NCBI GenBank assembly: GCA_016888885.1
Contig: CP069437.1
Coordinates: 1,860,001-1,924,000, forward strand
Origin: Faucicola sp902506215
GTDB lineage: Bacteria > Pseudomonadota > Gammaproteobacteria > Pseudomonadales > Moraxellaceae
DNA length: 64,000 nt
Direction of reading: 5' to 3'
Below the pieces are notes generated by a model, which searched no databases, had not been told where the DNA came from, and saw nothing but the letters and a program-made list of their open reading frames with translations. Position 1 is the first letter of the stretch, and the number at the start of each line of letters is the position of its first letter. Shown piece after piece: positions 44,733 to 53,313 of this stretch. The translations under genes were made by a program, and so were the position numbers.

Positions 44733-45359
44733 TTAATCAAACACAATCGCCGTTTGGTATTTGATACTTAACCGACTGGCTTCAAATAATGCTACCCAAA
44801 CCGCAATTTCACGGTAAAAGTCTTGCTGTGAGTCGATGATTTGGCTTAGACGAGTCATTTCTGGGTCTGATAACTGCCCATCAACGAGCTGAATCCCAAG
44901 ATAGCTAGCTATATCTTGTAGCACTGCCATGAGTTGTTGGCTTGAGCCGATATCTTGATTTTGTGCTTTATCATACAGCACTTCGTCAAAGTCCACAGGC
45001 AGATAATAGCCTTCATTATCGGCGTGATTAATCAGTGGGTCATCCATAAAGTCCACATAATCAACATCTTGCAGATTGGCACGCAATTCGTCATCATTGA
45101 TAGGCGTCAGGCGAGTTTGTGGATTATGAGAGATTTGCACTTCAACCCAACGTAGATAATGCAGCCAAAGATACGGAAAGCTTTTAAGCGGTGCTCGGCT
45201 TTTCTCGGCGATAGGCTCGTCTGGCTCTCGATAAGTGGGTAAACCCTTGTCCTTTAGCACTTGATTAAGATGGCTAAACACTTGCTGATAATGGGCAAAG
45301 CCTTCTTCATCGAGTTGCTTCATTTCAGCCAATTTATTAACACCAATATATAACGACAT
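44733..45359 (-). CDS. Conserved-looking hypothetical protein, 208 residues
   Basis: I do not recognise the family. It is a soluble, acidic protein without signal or membrane segments. The N-terminal half has EEGFAHYQQVFSHLNQVLKDKGLP and SFPYLWLHYLRWVEVQ, suggestive of helices; the C-terminal half has SSQQLMAVLQDIASYLGIQL and EIAVWVALFEASRLSI. Length, composition and AAAAGGACTG before the ATG support a real gene. It may be a Moraxellaceae-restricted immunity- or DUF-type protein; nothing in the neighbourhood suggests a role. Convergent with the YafJ-like gene. Confidence 0.75.
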   Translation of the reverse strand: MSLYIGVNKLAEMKQLDEEGFAHYQQVFSHLNQVLKDKGLPTYREPDEPIAEKSRAPLKSFPYLWLHYLRWVEVQISHNPQTRLTPINDDELRANLQDVDYVDFMDDPLINHADNEGYYLPVDFDEVLYDKAQNQDIGSSQQLMAVLQDIASYLGIQLVDGQLSDPEMTRLSQIIDSQQDFYREIAVWVALFEASRLSIKYQTAIVFD

Positions 45360-45499
45360 GACCAGTCCTTTTGATGAATTTTGCTATACATTTGTCTTGT
45401 AAAAACAGTTTAGCAAATCTCTTAAAAATTGTTGTTATGAAATGGTTATTTAAACGATAAACTAAGCATTTACTTTTTTATAGTTTGATTGAGAAAGCC

Positions 45500-46402
45500 A
45501 TGCTCAAAGTTGCTTATTCCGATATTTTTAAATATGACGTTCCCGAACGTCACCGTTTCCCTATGCAAAAATATCCGATGATTGCGGAGCGGTTATTGGC
45601 GGAGGGTACATTCACCCAAGCCAATTTTTTTGCTCCGCAGCGATTGAGCGAAGACGAAATTCTCACCACACATACACAAAGGTACTGGCAGCATCTAAAA
45701 CAGCAAACATTGCCCGCCAAGGACGCGCGTGCCATCGGCTTTGAGATGACACCAAGGCTCGTTGAGCGGGAACGTGTGATTGCCCACGGCACTTATGAAT
45801 GTGCGCTATTCGCCAAACAATTCGGTGTCGCGCTCAATATCGCAGGCGGTACCCACCATGCGTTTGCCGATCATGGCGAAGGGTTTTGCGTGTTTAACGA
45901 TGTGGCGGTGGCGAGTAATTTATTGTTGGCACGTGGACAGGCGACCCAAATTCTGACTGTGGATTTGGATGTGCATCAAGGCAACGGTACAGCGCATTTG
46001 ATGGCAAATGAACCCCGAGTATTCACCTTTAGCATGCATGGCGCAAAAAACTATCCGTTTCGCAAGCAAGCATCTGATTTGGATATTGATTTGCCAAACG
46101 AGACAGGCGATGAGGCGTATTTAGCACTATTAATGGAGACGCTGCCAGCGCTTATTGCAAAAGTGAAACCCGATATGCTGTTTTACCAGTCCGCTGTGGA
46201 TGTGCTCGCCACCGATAAGCTCGGTAAACTTGCGCTCACCCGTGACGGCTGCGCCAAGCGTGATGCGTTTGTATTTAGCCAAGCCAAAGCCCATGGGATT
46301 CCAGTGGCGGTGGTGATGGGTGGCGGTTACTCAGAAAACATCGACGATGTGGTTGAAGCCCATTGCAATACCTTTCGCACGGCAAAAAGGCTGTATGAGT
46401 GA
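45500..46402 (+). CDS. Histone deacetylase / acetylpolyamine amidohydrolase family protein
   Basis: Zn-dependent deacylase of the arginase/HDAC fold, 300 residues. Zn- and His-motifs: GGTHHAFADHGEGFCVFNDVAVAS, TVDLDVHQGNGTAHL and VMGGGYSE. The bacterial class IV-like branch hydrolyses acetylpolyamines or other acyl-amides, not histones. ATG at 45500; a TTG at 45485 is in frame. Followed by a convergent hairpin and the aminotransferase gene. Confidence 0.92.
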   Translation: MLKVAYSDIFKYDVPERHRFPMQKYPMIAERLLAEGTFTQANFFAPQRLSEDEILTTHTQRYWQHLKQQTLPAKDARAIGFEMTPRLVERERVIAHGTYECALFAKQFGVALNIAGGTHHAFADHGEGFCVFNDVAVASNLLLARGQATQILTVDLDVHQGNGTAHLMANEPRVFTFSMHGAKNYPFRKQASDLDIDLPNETGDEAYLALLMETLPALIAKVKPDMLFYQSAVDVLATDKLGKLALTRDGCAKRDAFVFSQAKAHGIPVAVVMGGGYSENIDDVVEAHCNTFRTAKRLYE

Positions 46403-46416
46403 GTGTTAAGAGATAA

Positions 46417-46444
46417 AAAAAGCCCTGTTACACAGAGCTTTTAA
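46417..46444. terminator. Imperfect hairpin in convergent gap
   Basis: AAAGCCCTGT and ACAGAGCTTT pair with one mismatch around a short loop, flanked by A and T runs. Likely shared terminator of the deacetylase-like and aminotransferase genes. Confidence 0.6.
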
Positions 46445-46465
46445 AATAAACCGTTGTTAGGCTAA

Positions 46466-47611
46466 TCAATGCGCTAATACTTTCTCAAGCGCTTGCTCAA
46501 AACGGCTGACTGTGCCGTCGACATCTGTTAATTTATCTAACCCAAATAGCCCCAAACGGAATGTTTTAAAGCTGTCGGGTTCGCCAACTTTCAGTGGCAC
46601 GCCGCCTGCAATTTGTAAGCCTTGGGCTGCAAATGCTGTACCTTTGTGCATATCATCACGGTCAGTATAGACCACAATCACACCGGGCGCTTGGTAGCCT
46701 TCAGCTGCGACGCTGATAATATTATGTTGATTGAGGACAGAGAGTACTTTTTGACCCAATTCAAGTTGGGCGCTTTTGAGTTTATCAAGTCCAATCGCTT
46801 CGGCTTCTTTGACGGTATCGCGGAATTTGGTCAGCCCATCGGTTGGCATCGTCGCATGATACGCATGACCGCCATTTTCATAAGCGCGCATGATAGTGAG
46901 CCACTGTTTGAGATCCAGCCCAAAACTGGTCGATTCGGTGGCTTCCACTTTGGCAACGGCTTGTTCATTCATCATCACTAGTCCTGCACATGGCGTGCTT
47001 GACCAGCCTTTTTGTGGGGCAGAGATGAGCACATCAATGCCCAACGCTTTCATATCAAGCCACACGCAGCCTGATGCGATACAGTCGATGACCAGTAAAC
47101 CACCGACACTATGTACTGCATCGGCAAGTTGTTTGATATAGTCATCAGGCAGCATCAAGCCTGCCGCGGTTTCGACATGGGGGGCAAATACTACCGCAGG
47201 TTTTTTAGATTGAATTTCAGCGACAGCCGTCTCGATTGCCACTGGCTCAAACTGCTGTTGTTGCCCCATTGAATCGCTGTTGTCACCAATGTGTGCAGTC
47301 AATACCGTCACGTCATCCGTGATACGACCTTTTTCAAGGATTTGCGTCCAGCGAAAACTAAAAAACCCGTTGCGGATGATGAGAACTGTTTGGTCAGTGG
47401 CAAGCTGGCGCGCAACCGCTTCCATACCGTAAGTCCCTGTACCCGGCACGATTGCCACCGCATCGGCGTTATACACGTTTTTTAAGCTTGTGGACAAATC
47501 ATTCATCACGGTTTGGAATTTTTTGGACATGTGATTGAGCGAGCGGTCGGTGTAGACCACAGAGTATTCTAATAAACCGTCTGGATCAATATCTTGGCGT
47601 AGCGCTGGCAT
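46466..47611 (-). CDS. Class V aminotransferase (PLP-dependent)
   Basis: Fold-type I PLP enzyme, 381 residues. PLP-Lys is in DVLISAPQKGWSSTPCAGLVMM; the PLP ring-binding Asp is in LVIDCIASGCVWLDM; GTGTYGMEAVARQL forms the phosphate cup. Resembles serine/alanine-glyoxylate aminotransferases. The physiological donor and acceptor cannot be fixed from sequence. ATG at 47611 with AAAGGAGAG upstream, preferred over an upstream in-frame start at 47632. Confidence 0.88.
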   Translation of the reverse strand: MPALRQDIDPDGLLEYSVVYTDRSLNHMSKKFQTVMNDLSTSLKNVYNADAVAIVPGTGTYGMEAVARQLATDQTVLIIRNGFFSFRWTQILEKGRITDDVTVLTAHIGDNSDSMGQQQQFEPVAIETAVAEIQSKKPAVVFAPHVETAAGLMLPDDYIKQLADAVHSVGGLLVIDCIASGCVWLDMKALGIDVLISAPQKGWSSTPCAGLVMMNEQAVAKVEATESTSFGLDLKQWLTIMRAYENGGHAYHATMPTDGLTKFRDTVKEAEAIGLDKLKSAQLELGQKVLSVLNQHNIISVAAEGYQAPGVIVVYTDRDDMHKGTAFAAQGLQIAGGVPLKVGEPDSFKTFRLGLFGLDKLTDVDGTVSRFEQALEKVLAH

Positions 47612-47742
47612 GGGACTCTCCTTTAATATCATTGTCTTTATCGCAAAATCGCAAATAAAATTAGTCTAGCAAAAAAGCCCTTTTAAAAAACAAAAAAATT
47701 GTAGAGCGGTTGTTAAAGTTTTTGTTATCAATAGCGCAGCGA

Positions 47743-48231
47743 TTAAGCCAAAAACTGTCCACAGCAGCGTTTGTATTTCTCACCACTACCACAGGGGCAA
47801 GGCTGCTTTTGGGTAACTTGCATGGTGACTGTTGGGTCTAGAAAATACCAACGGTTTATGCGACCGCTGGGGATGTTGACGAAGGTAGAAAGTTCATGAT
47901 GTGCATCCTTGCCAGTGGTTGAGTGAAAGAATGCGTTAAATTCCACTTGAGCGTGGCGTTTGCCAATTTTCGGCGTGTGTTTGATGACTGCTAACCCTGC
48001 CCAATCAGTTTGCTGTGACCAATCAGCGATGCTTTTTTTATCCAGTAATGCTTGCTGAAAAGGCGCGGTGGTGGCAACGATATATTCGACATGTTGAAGC
48101 ACAAACGCACAGTAGCGTGAGCACATAAGCTGTTCGGCTGTGTCGGCGATTTTTTGCCCCGCATGCAGGGGCGCACAGCAATCAGCATAAGACAGTGTAG
48201 AGCCACACGGGCAAGGTGACGTATGTATCAT
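47743..48231 (-). CDS. YchJ-like SEC-C motif protein
   Basis: 162-residue protein of the YchJ/UPF0225 family. A zinc-binding SEC-C motif occurs at each end: CPCGSTLSYADCC near residue 7 and CPCGSGEKYKRCCG near the C-terminus, with an NTF2-like core between (AEQLMCSRYCAFVLQHVEYI). SEC-C motifs mediate interactions with proteins such as SecB. Starts 1 bp before the stop of the next gene, so it is coupled to the YdjM-like gene upstream. Confidence 0.9.
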   Translation of the reverse strand: MIHTSPCPCGSTLSYADCCAPLHAGQKIADTAEQLMCSRYCAFVLQHVEYIVATTAPFQQALLDKKSIADWSQQTDWAGLAVIKHTPKIGKRHAQVEFNAFFHSTTGKDAHHELSTFVNIPSGRINRWYFLDPTVTMQVTQKQPCPCGSGEKYKRCCGQFLA

Positions 48232-48232
48232 A

Positions 48233-48952
48233 TTAATGAATGTTCGGTAGGTTGAGGGCGGTAGGCAAGATATTTTTCTTTAAAATAAGCCAACTAATCG
48301 GGTCTTGTAGCGTCTGCCAAAATATTTTAAACGGCGGGGCAAACACAATCAGGGCAGCCAACACGGCATATAAGCCCAAATACCAGCCTATTTGATCGAA
48401 TTTAAACACTTTAAACGCAGTACCAAAAGATTTTTTGACACTCAGCCCTAGCAGGTTGACGCTAAACATCTCATCTAACAGCAGATGAACAATGGCGCCA
48501 AACATCAAAAACAGCCCCAAAAACCAACTGATAACAGCGCCTTGCTTAAACCCATAAAAGCTGGCGTATACGAGAGTCATTGCTATAATCCCCAGATAGG
48601 GAATCGAGTGTACGATACCACGATGCACCGTCAATTTGCTATATAAATTAAACACACCGTAGCGCATCAGCAAATAAGATGCTAACCACAATCCTGCCAA
48701 TGCCACCAACGAAAACTGCCCGACACACAAGATAACAATAAAAAATGCGCTCAACAGCGATACAACATTAAATCCTACGGTCGCGGGTACCGAGTGATCC
48801 AAATCAATATCGGGCAGCAAGCCACCAATGGTACCAGCCACCACACACATCAAATATTCAGGCGCGGTCAGCATCCCTGCTTTATAAATCACTAAGCCAG
48901 TGACGCCACTTGCGACAAAAGCGACGCTTATGTGGGTGTTAAAATTTGCCAT
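48233..48952 (-). CDS. Metal-dependent hydrolase-like inner-membrane protein (YdjM/DUF457)
   Basis: Membrane protein of 239 residues in the LexA-regulated YdjM-type family. His- and Asp-rich motifs typical of the family: ANFNTHISVAFVASGV, GGLLPDIDLDHS, VHRGIVHSIPYL and HLLLDEMFSVNLLG, interspersed with membrane helices. Enzymatic function unproven; in E. coli YdjM is an SOS gene, but I see no clear LexA box here. I preferred the ATG at 48952. The 360-bp stretch between it and the tRNA genes shows only the tRNA terminator. Confidence 0.85.
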   Translation of the reverse strand: MANFNTHISVAFVASGVTGLVIYKAGMLTAPEYLMCVVAGTIGGLLPDIDLDHSVPATVGFNVVSLLSAFFIVILCVGQFSLVALAGLWLASYLLMRYGVFNLYSKLTVHRGIVHSIPYLGIIAMTLVYASFYGFKQGAVISWFLGLFLMFGAIVHLLLDEMFSVNLLGLSVKKSFGTAFKVFKFDQIGWYLGLYAVLAALIVFAPPFKIFWQTLQDPISWLILKKNILPTALNLPNIH

Positions 48953-49272
48953 AGTCTTCGCCCAGTTTCCCAATAGCTTAAAATCAGCGAGTCAAAACTC
49001 AAGTGGTAAAATTTAGTGGCTCAAATCAAGTAGCTAAAAGCAGATAGCCAAAAAGTCATTTATCACATACGCAATTGCGCGCTCAATTATATGCTAATTT
49101 TGATGACAAAGCGGCAACTTAGCGCAAGGAAAATTGATTTTGTGGGGTGGGGCATGAGGTATGAGGCATGGAGAAAAGCAAAACATTGTAAGCCATGTAA
49201 CCTATTTAACCTAGGATGGGGCAAGGCAACACTAGATAGCAAAAACGCCGACTATAAACAGACAGCAAAAAC

Positions 49273-49307
49273 AAAAAAGCCATCGTCCGTCAGACAATGG
49301 CTTTTTT
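49273..49307 (-). terminator. Terminator of the tRNA unit
   Basis: AAAAAAGCCAT (49273-49283) pairs with ATGGCTTTTTT (49297-49307) around a 13-base loop, 9 bp beyond the tRNA-Glu 3' end; the minus strand ends in a T-run. Confidence 0.92.
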
Positions 49308-49315
49308 AAAATAAG

Positions 49316-49391
49316 TGGCGTCCCCACGGGGATTCGAACCCCGGTTACCGCCGTGAAAGGGCGATGTCCTAGGCCTCTAGACGATGGGGAC
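49316..49391 (-). tRNA. tRNA-Glu (UUC)
   Basis: 76 nt with encoded CCA. Acceptor GTCCCCA pairs with TGGGGAC; anticodon stem-loop contains CCCTTTCACGG with anticodon TTC; T-loop GGTTCGAATCC is canonical. Second gene of a two-tRNA unit on the minus strand; gltX for glutamyl-tRNA synthetase lies about 1.1 kb away on the other strand. Confidence 0.97.
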
Positions 49392-49426
49392 GCAATCGCA
49401 CGAGGTGCTCTAAGCAGACTTAATAG

Positions 49427-49502
49427 TGGTGGAGCTAAGCGGAGTCGAACCGCTGACCCCTTGCATGCCATGCAAGTGCTCTACCAACTGAGCTATAGCC
49501 CC
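49427..49502 (-). tRNA. tRNA-Ala (GGC)
   Basis: 76 nt with encoded CCA. Acceptor GGGGCTA pairs with TAGCTCC (with the G-T pairs usual for tRNA-Ala, including G3-U70); anticodon arm CTTGC-ATGGCAT-GCAAG gives anticodon GGC; T-loop GGTTCGACTCC. Upstream partner of tRNA-Glu, 35 bp between them. Confidence 0.97.
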
Positions 49503-49706
49503 ATTTTTGGGAATTATTTAGACTGCTTTGCCTAAGAGTGCGCGTATTTTATTGAAAACTGATTTTGCTGTCAAGATGATTTTTGCCTAAAAACACAAAA
49601 TTTTTACCCATTCTTGTTATAATGATGCCTGCTTAATGTTGCCTTCATATAACGACTGTAGATTAGTTATATTTTGTTGTTTTGTCTAAAATTATAAGGA
49701 TAGCCC

Positions 49707-50333
49707 ATGTGGTTGATTGATTTTATTTTGCATATCGGTGACCATTTACAAGAGCTGGTCAACAACTATGGCAATTGGATTTATGCGATTTTGTTTGCCA
49801 TTGTGTTCTGCGAGACCGGTCTGGTGGTGTTACCATTTTTGCCCGGGGATTCGATGTTATTTGCCGCAGGCACCATTGCCGCAGTGGGCGATATGAATAT
49901 TTTTGTGCTGATTGGTTTATTGATTGTGGCGGCAATATTGGGTGATTTTGTCAATTTTGAGATTGGCAAACACTTTGGGCAAAAGTTATTTTCCAATCCC
50001 AATTCCAAGATTTTTAAGCAAAGCTATTTGCAAAAAACCCACGATTATTATGAAAAATACGGCGGACGCACCATTATTATTGCCCGTTTTGTCCCCATTG
50101 TACGCACTTTTGCGCCGTTTGTAGGCGGTATGGGTAACATGAATTATGCCCAGTTTGCTCGCTATAACATCGTTGGCGCGGTATTATGGGTGGTATCTTT
50201 TACCACGCTAGGCTATTTTTTTGGTCAATTACCCTTTGTCAAAGAACATTTTTCGTGGATTATGATTGCCATTATTGTGTTTTCGGTGGTGCCTATGGTG
50301 ATTGAAATTATTCGTCATCGCAAGGATAAATAA
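49707..50333 (+). CDS. DedA family membrane protein
   Basis: Polytopic inner-membrane protein of 208 residues in the DedA/SNARE-associated superfamily, some of whose members flip undecaprenyl phosphate or phospholipids. Motifs: LPFLPGDSMLFAAGTIAA with the re-entrant loop acid, GDFVNFEIGKHFG, KYGGRTIIIARFVPIVRTFAPFVGGMG with the two key Arg residues, and a basic C-terminus. ATG with AAGGATAGC upstream. Monocistronic. Confidence 0.92.
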   Translation: MWLIDFILHIGDHLQELVNNYGNWIYAILFAIVFCETGLVVLPFLPGDSMLFAAGTIAAVGDMNIFVLIGLLIVAAILGDFVNFEIGKHFGQKLFSNPNSKIFKQSYLQKTHDYYEKYGGRTIIIARFVPIVRTFAPFVGGMGNMNYAQFARYNIVGAVLWVVSFTTLGYFFGQLPFVKEHFSWIMIAIIVFSVVPMVIEIIRHRKDK

Positions 50334-50506
50334 TTAAATTAGTCTTCAAAAATAACGCTAAATGCCAAAGTCAATCTAGCAGTTAGCGTTGCCTTCCAAA
50401 TTTATATTTTATAGCCACCTATCATCGCTAGGATTCAATTTATAAAACTTCGATAGTCGGCTATAATAATAACTCCCAATTTTCAAATTTAGCATTAGAT
50501 AACCCC

Positions 50507-52024
50507 ATGTCACAAGTTAAACCACAAACACAAAAAGTCCGCACCCGTATTGCCCCAAGCCCCACAGGCTTTCCCCACGTTGGCACCGCCTATATCGCCC
50601 TATTTAACCTTGCCTTTGCCAAAGCGCATGGCGGCGATTTTATCCTACGCATTGAAGACACCGACCAAACGCGCTCCACCGCGCAATCTGAAAAAATGAT
50701 TTTGGACGCGCTGCGCTGGGTCGGTCTTGACTGGGCAGAAGGTCCAGACGTCGGCGGTCCACATGCACCGTATCGCCAAAGCGAGCGTAAAGACATCTAC
50801 AAACAATACGCCGAAGAACTGTTGGACAAAGGTCATGCATTCCGCTGTTTTGCCACAGCCGAAGAGTTGGATCAAATGCGAGCCGAACAAATGGCGCGGG
50901 GCGAAACCCCAAAATATGACGGTCGCTATGCGAACCTTTCCCGTGAACAATCGGACAAGCTCGCCGCCGAAGGCAAGCCATTTGTCATTCGTATGCGTGT
51001 GCCAGACGAGGGTGTATGTAAATTTGACGATATGCTACGTGGCGAGGTCGAGATTCCTTGGTCACAAGTGGATATGCAAGTGCTACTCAAAACCGACGGT
51101 CTACCAACCTACCATTTGGCAAACGTGGTCGATGACCATTTGATGCAGATTACCCACGTCATTCGTGGTGAAGAGTGGATTAACTCTGCCCCAAAACATC
51201 AGCTGTTGTATAAATATTTTGGTTGGGATATGCCCGTACTCTGTCATATGCCACTGCTCAGAAACCCCGACAAATCCAAACTATCCAAACGCAAAAATCC
51301 CACCTCAATCACTTATTACCGTGATGCAGGTGTATTACCAGAAGCCTTGCTCAACTATTTGGGACGGATGGGCTACTCCATGCCAAATGAAGCGGAAAAA
51401 TTCACCTTGGATGAAATGATTGCCAGTTTTGACATTAAGCGGGTGTCGCTTGGCGGTCCGATTTTTGACGTGGAAAAACTCACTTGGCTCAATGGCGAAT
51501 GGTTGCGTTCACTGTCACCCGAAGCCTTAAAAACCAAAATTCTTGATTGGGCAAATGACAGCGACAAACTCACCGCCATTGCCAAAGCCATTCAGCCACG
51601 CATTAACTTGTTGTCAGATGCGGTAAATTGGTCGGGCTTTTATTTCCAAAACTTGCCAACCATTAGTGAAGTGGACTTTGAGCATAAAGTGTTATCCACT
51701 GAGCAAACCGTGGAGATTCTACAACTTGCGCAATGGCAGTTAGAAGCCTTACCTGTATGGACGGAGGAGAATATCCAAGCGGTATTGTCTGGTTTGGCAG
51801 GCGAGATGGGCATTAAATTGCGTGATTTTATGTCACCATTTTTTATTGCCATCGCAGGTAGCAAGTCAAGCACGCCTGTGATGAATTCAATGTATTTGAT
51901 TGGGGCGGATATGACATTGCAGCGCCTGCGTCATGCCATTGAGGTGTTAGGCGGCGTCAGTAAGAAAAAAGCCAAAGAATTGGAAAAACGTCATAAAGCA
52001 TTGCCAAGCTTTTTGACCCCATAA
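50507..52024 (+). CDS. gltX: Glutamyl-tRNA synthetase GltX
   Basis: Class I aminoacyl-tRNA synthetase charging tRNA-Glu, 505 residues. HIGH-type motif in RIAPSPTGFPHVGTAYIAL; KMSKS-type motif SKLSKRKN; LRIEDTDQTRS is the glutamate-binding segment. C-terminal anticodon-binding cage of helices ends KKKAKELEKRHKAL. The group is discriminating GluRS of the long type. Terminator-like hairpin at 52046-52069. Confidence 0.97.
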   Translation: MSQVKPQTQKVRTRIAPSPTGFPHVGTAYIALFNLAFAKAHGGDFILRIEDTDQTRSTAQSEKMILDALRWVGLDWAEGPDVGGPHAPYRQSERKDIYKQYAEELLDKGHAFRCFATAEELDQMRAEQMARGETPKYDGRYANLSREQSDKLAAEGKPFVIRMRVPDEGVCKFDDMLRGEVEIPWSQVDMQVLLKTDGLPTYHLANVVDDHLMQITHVIRGEEWINSAPKHQLLYKYFGWDMPVLCHMPLLRNPDKSKLSKRKNPTSITYYRDAGVLPEALLNYLGRMGYSMPNEAEKFTLDEMIASFDIKRVSLGGPIFDVEKLTWLNGEWLRSLSPEALKTKILDWANDSDKLTAIAKAIQPRINLLSDAVNWSGFYFQNLPTISEVDFEHKVLSTEQTVEILQLAQWQLEALPVWTEENIQAVLSGLAGEMGIKLRDFMSPFFIAIAGSKSSTPVMNSMYLIGADMTLQRLRHAIEVLGGVSKKKAKELEKRHKALPSFLTP

Positions 52025-52045
52025 GCTTAATTGTTTTGTATAAAA

Positions 52046-52069
52046 GTCCGTCGCTGTGGCGGATTTTTT
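52046..52069 (+). terminator. Terminator after gltX
   Basis: GTCCGTC (52046-52052) pairs with GGCGGAT (52058-52064), with G-U pairs, followed by five Ts. Confidence 0.78.
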
Positions 52070-52182
52070 ATTTTAGTGCGAGTAACCTAGGGTCATGCTA
52101 AATAACATGAATAAACCTAACAAAGATGGTATCATACCTAGCAAAATCAGATTCTAATTTTTACAATTTAAAGGTAATCATC

Positions 52183-52698
52183 ATGGCAAATCTTCAAAAC
52201 GAACTCGCCCAAGTACAGCATATCAGCGGTGAATTACACACCAATGCCCACGCCAAAATCGGTATGGTGGTAGGACGTTTTAACAGCTTTGTGGTAGAAA
52301 GTTTGGTCAGCGGCGCGATTGATACCTTACTGCGTCATGGTATCGCAGGTAGCAATATTACTGTCGTGCGTGTACCGGGTGCTTGGGAAATTCCACTGGC
52401 AGTTGCCCGTATGGCACAAACCGATAAATTTGACGCTATCATCGGTTTAGGCGCAGTGATTCGTGGTAGCACGCCGCACTTTGATTTTGTCGCTGGTGAA
52501 TCTGCCAAAGGCTTGGGCGCGATTGGGTTGGATTATGACGTGCCTGTTATTAATGCGATTTTGACCACAGACAGCATCGAACAAGCCATTGAGCGCTCTG
52601 GTACCAAAGCAGGAAACAAAGGCTCAGAAGCAGCCATGGTCGCGCTTGAGATGATTAACGTATTGGGTCAAATTGACGCACAAATGGCTAGTGAATAA
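52183..52698 (+). CDS. ribH: 6,7-Dimethyl-8-ribityllumazine synthase RibH
   Basis: Penultimate step of riboflavin synthesis, forms a 60-mer or pentamer. 171 residues: GMVVGRFNSFVVESLVSGAIDTL, VPGAWEIPLAV and GAVIRGSTPHFDFVAGES, the last containing the catalytic His. ATG at 52183 with AAAGGTAATC upstream; the frame is open 57 bases upstream but has no better site. nusB follows after 9 bp. Confidence 0.95.
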   Translation: MANLQNELAQVQHISGELHTNAHAKIGMVVGRFNSFVVESLVSGAIDTLLRHGIAGSNITVVRVPGAWEIPLAVARMAQTDKFDAIIGLGAVIRGSTPHFDFVAGESAKGLGAIGLDYDVPVINAILTTDSIEQAIERSGTKAGNKGSEAAMVALEMINVLGQIDAQMASE

Positions 52699-52707
52699 GG
52701 TAGCGAT

Positions 52708-53268
52708 ATGACTGACAATTCAACCAACACCACACCAGAGCAGGCGAGTCAAGACAACGCCGTCAATTATAAAACCAGTCTGACCGCGATTCGTAAAGCA
52801 CGCCGTTTTGTGGTGCAAGGGTTATATGAATGGCTGTTGACAGGCAACCCATCGCACGAAATCGAAGCGCATACCCGCAGTGAAAATGCCATGCACACGG
52901 TGCATTTGGGCTATTATCATGAGTTACTGAGCAAAATCATTGAGCAAAGCGATGACTTAATCGCCTATATCGACAGCCTACTTGATCGCCCTTGGACACG
53001 TCTAGATAAAGTTGAGCAAGCGGTATTGCTTGTCGGTGCGTATGAGATGAAGCAGCACTTGGAAGTGCCTTACAAAGTAGTGATTGATGAAGCCATTCAG
53101 CTCAATACCCATTTTGGCTCATCAGATGGCTATAAAATGATTCATGTGGTGATGGATAAAATCGCCAAAGACGCGCGTATGCCTGAAGTAGAGGCAGATG
53201 CCAAAAAAGCCAAAACAGAGGATGCGCCGCAGCGGCCATCTGAAGCGACCACTCAAGAAGAAAAATAA
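52708..53268 (+). CDS. nusB: Transcription antitermination factor NusB
   Basis: Helical RNA-binding protein that, with NusE, recognises boxA in rRNA leaders. 186 residues: core about 20-155, with ARRFVVQGLYEWLLTGN, LLDRPWTRLDKVEQAVLLVGAYEM and PYKVVIDEAIQLNTHFGSSDGYKMIHVVMDKIA. N- and C-terminal tails are polar and low complexity, longer than in E. coli NusB (139 residues). ribH-nusB-thiL-pgpA is a conserved order. Confidence 0.95.
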   Translation: MTDNSTNTTPEQASQDNAVNYKTSLTAIRKARRFVVQGLYEWLLTGNPSHEIEAHTRSENAMHTVHLGYYHELLSKIIEQSDDLIAYIDSLLDRPWTRLDKVEQAVLLVGAYEMKQHLEVPYKVVIDEAIQLNTHFGSSDGYKMIHVVMDKIAKDARMPEVEADAKKAKTEDAPQRPSEATTQEEK

Positions 53269-53274
53269 TACCGT

Positions 53275-53300
53275 AAAGGGCGTACTCGCTACGCCCTTTT
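53275..53300 (+). terminator. Hairpin between nusB and thiL
   Basis: AAAGGGCGTA (53275-53284) pairs perfectly with TACGCCCTTT (53290-53299), only one further T. thiL starts 14 bp later, so either read-through or a separate promoter is required. Confidence 0.7.
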
Positions 53301-53313
53301 ATGCTCGATACGG

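Noticed and set aside
49091..49309. Possible 72-residue gene between the YdjM-like gene and the tRNAs.
   Set aside because: No good start site or domain; its end lies in the tRNA terminator.
52070..52182. FMN riboswitch upstream of ribH.
   Set aside because: The leader is short and shows none of the conserved FMN-aptamer segments.
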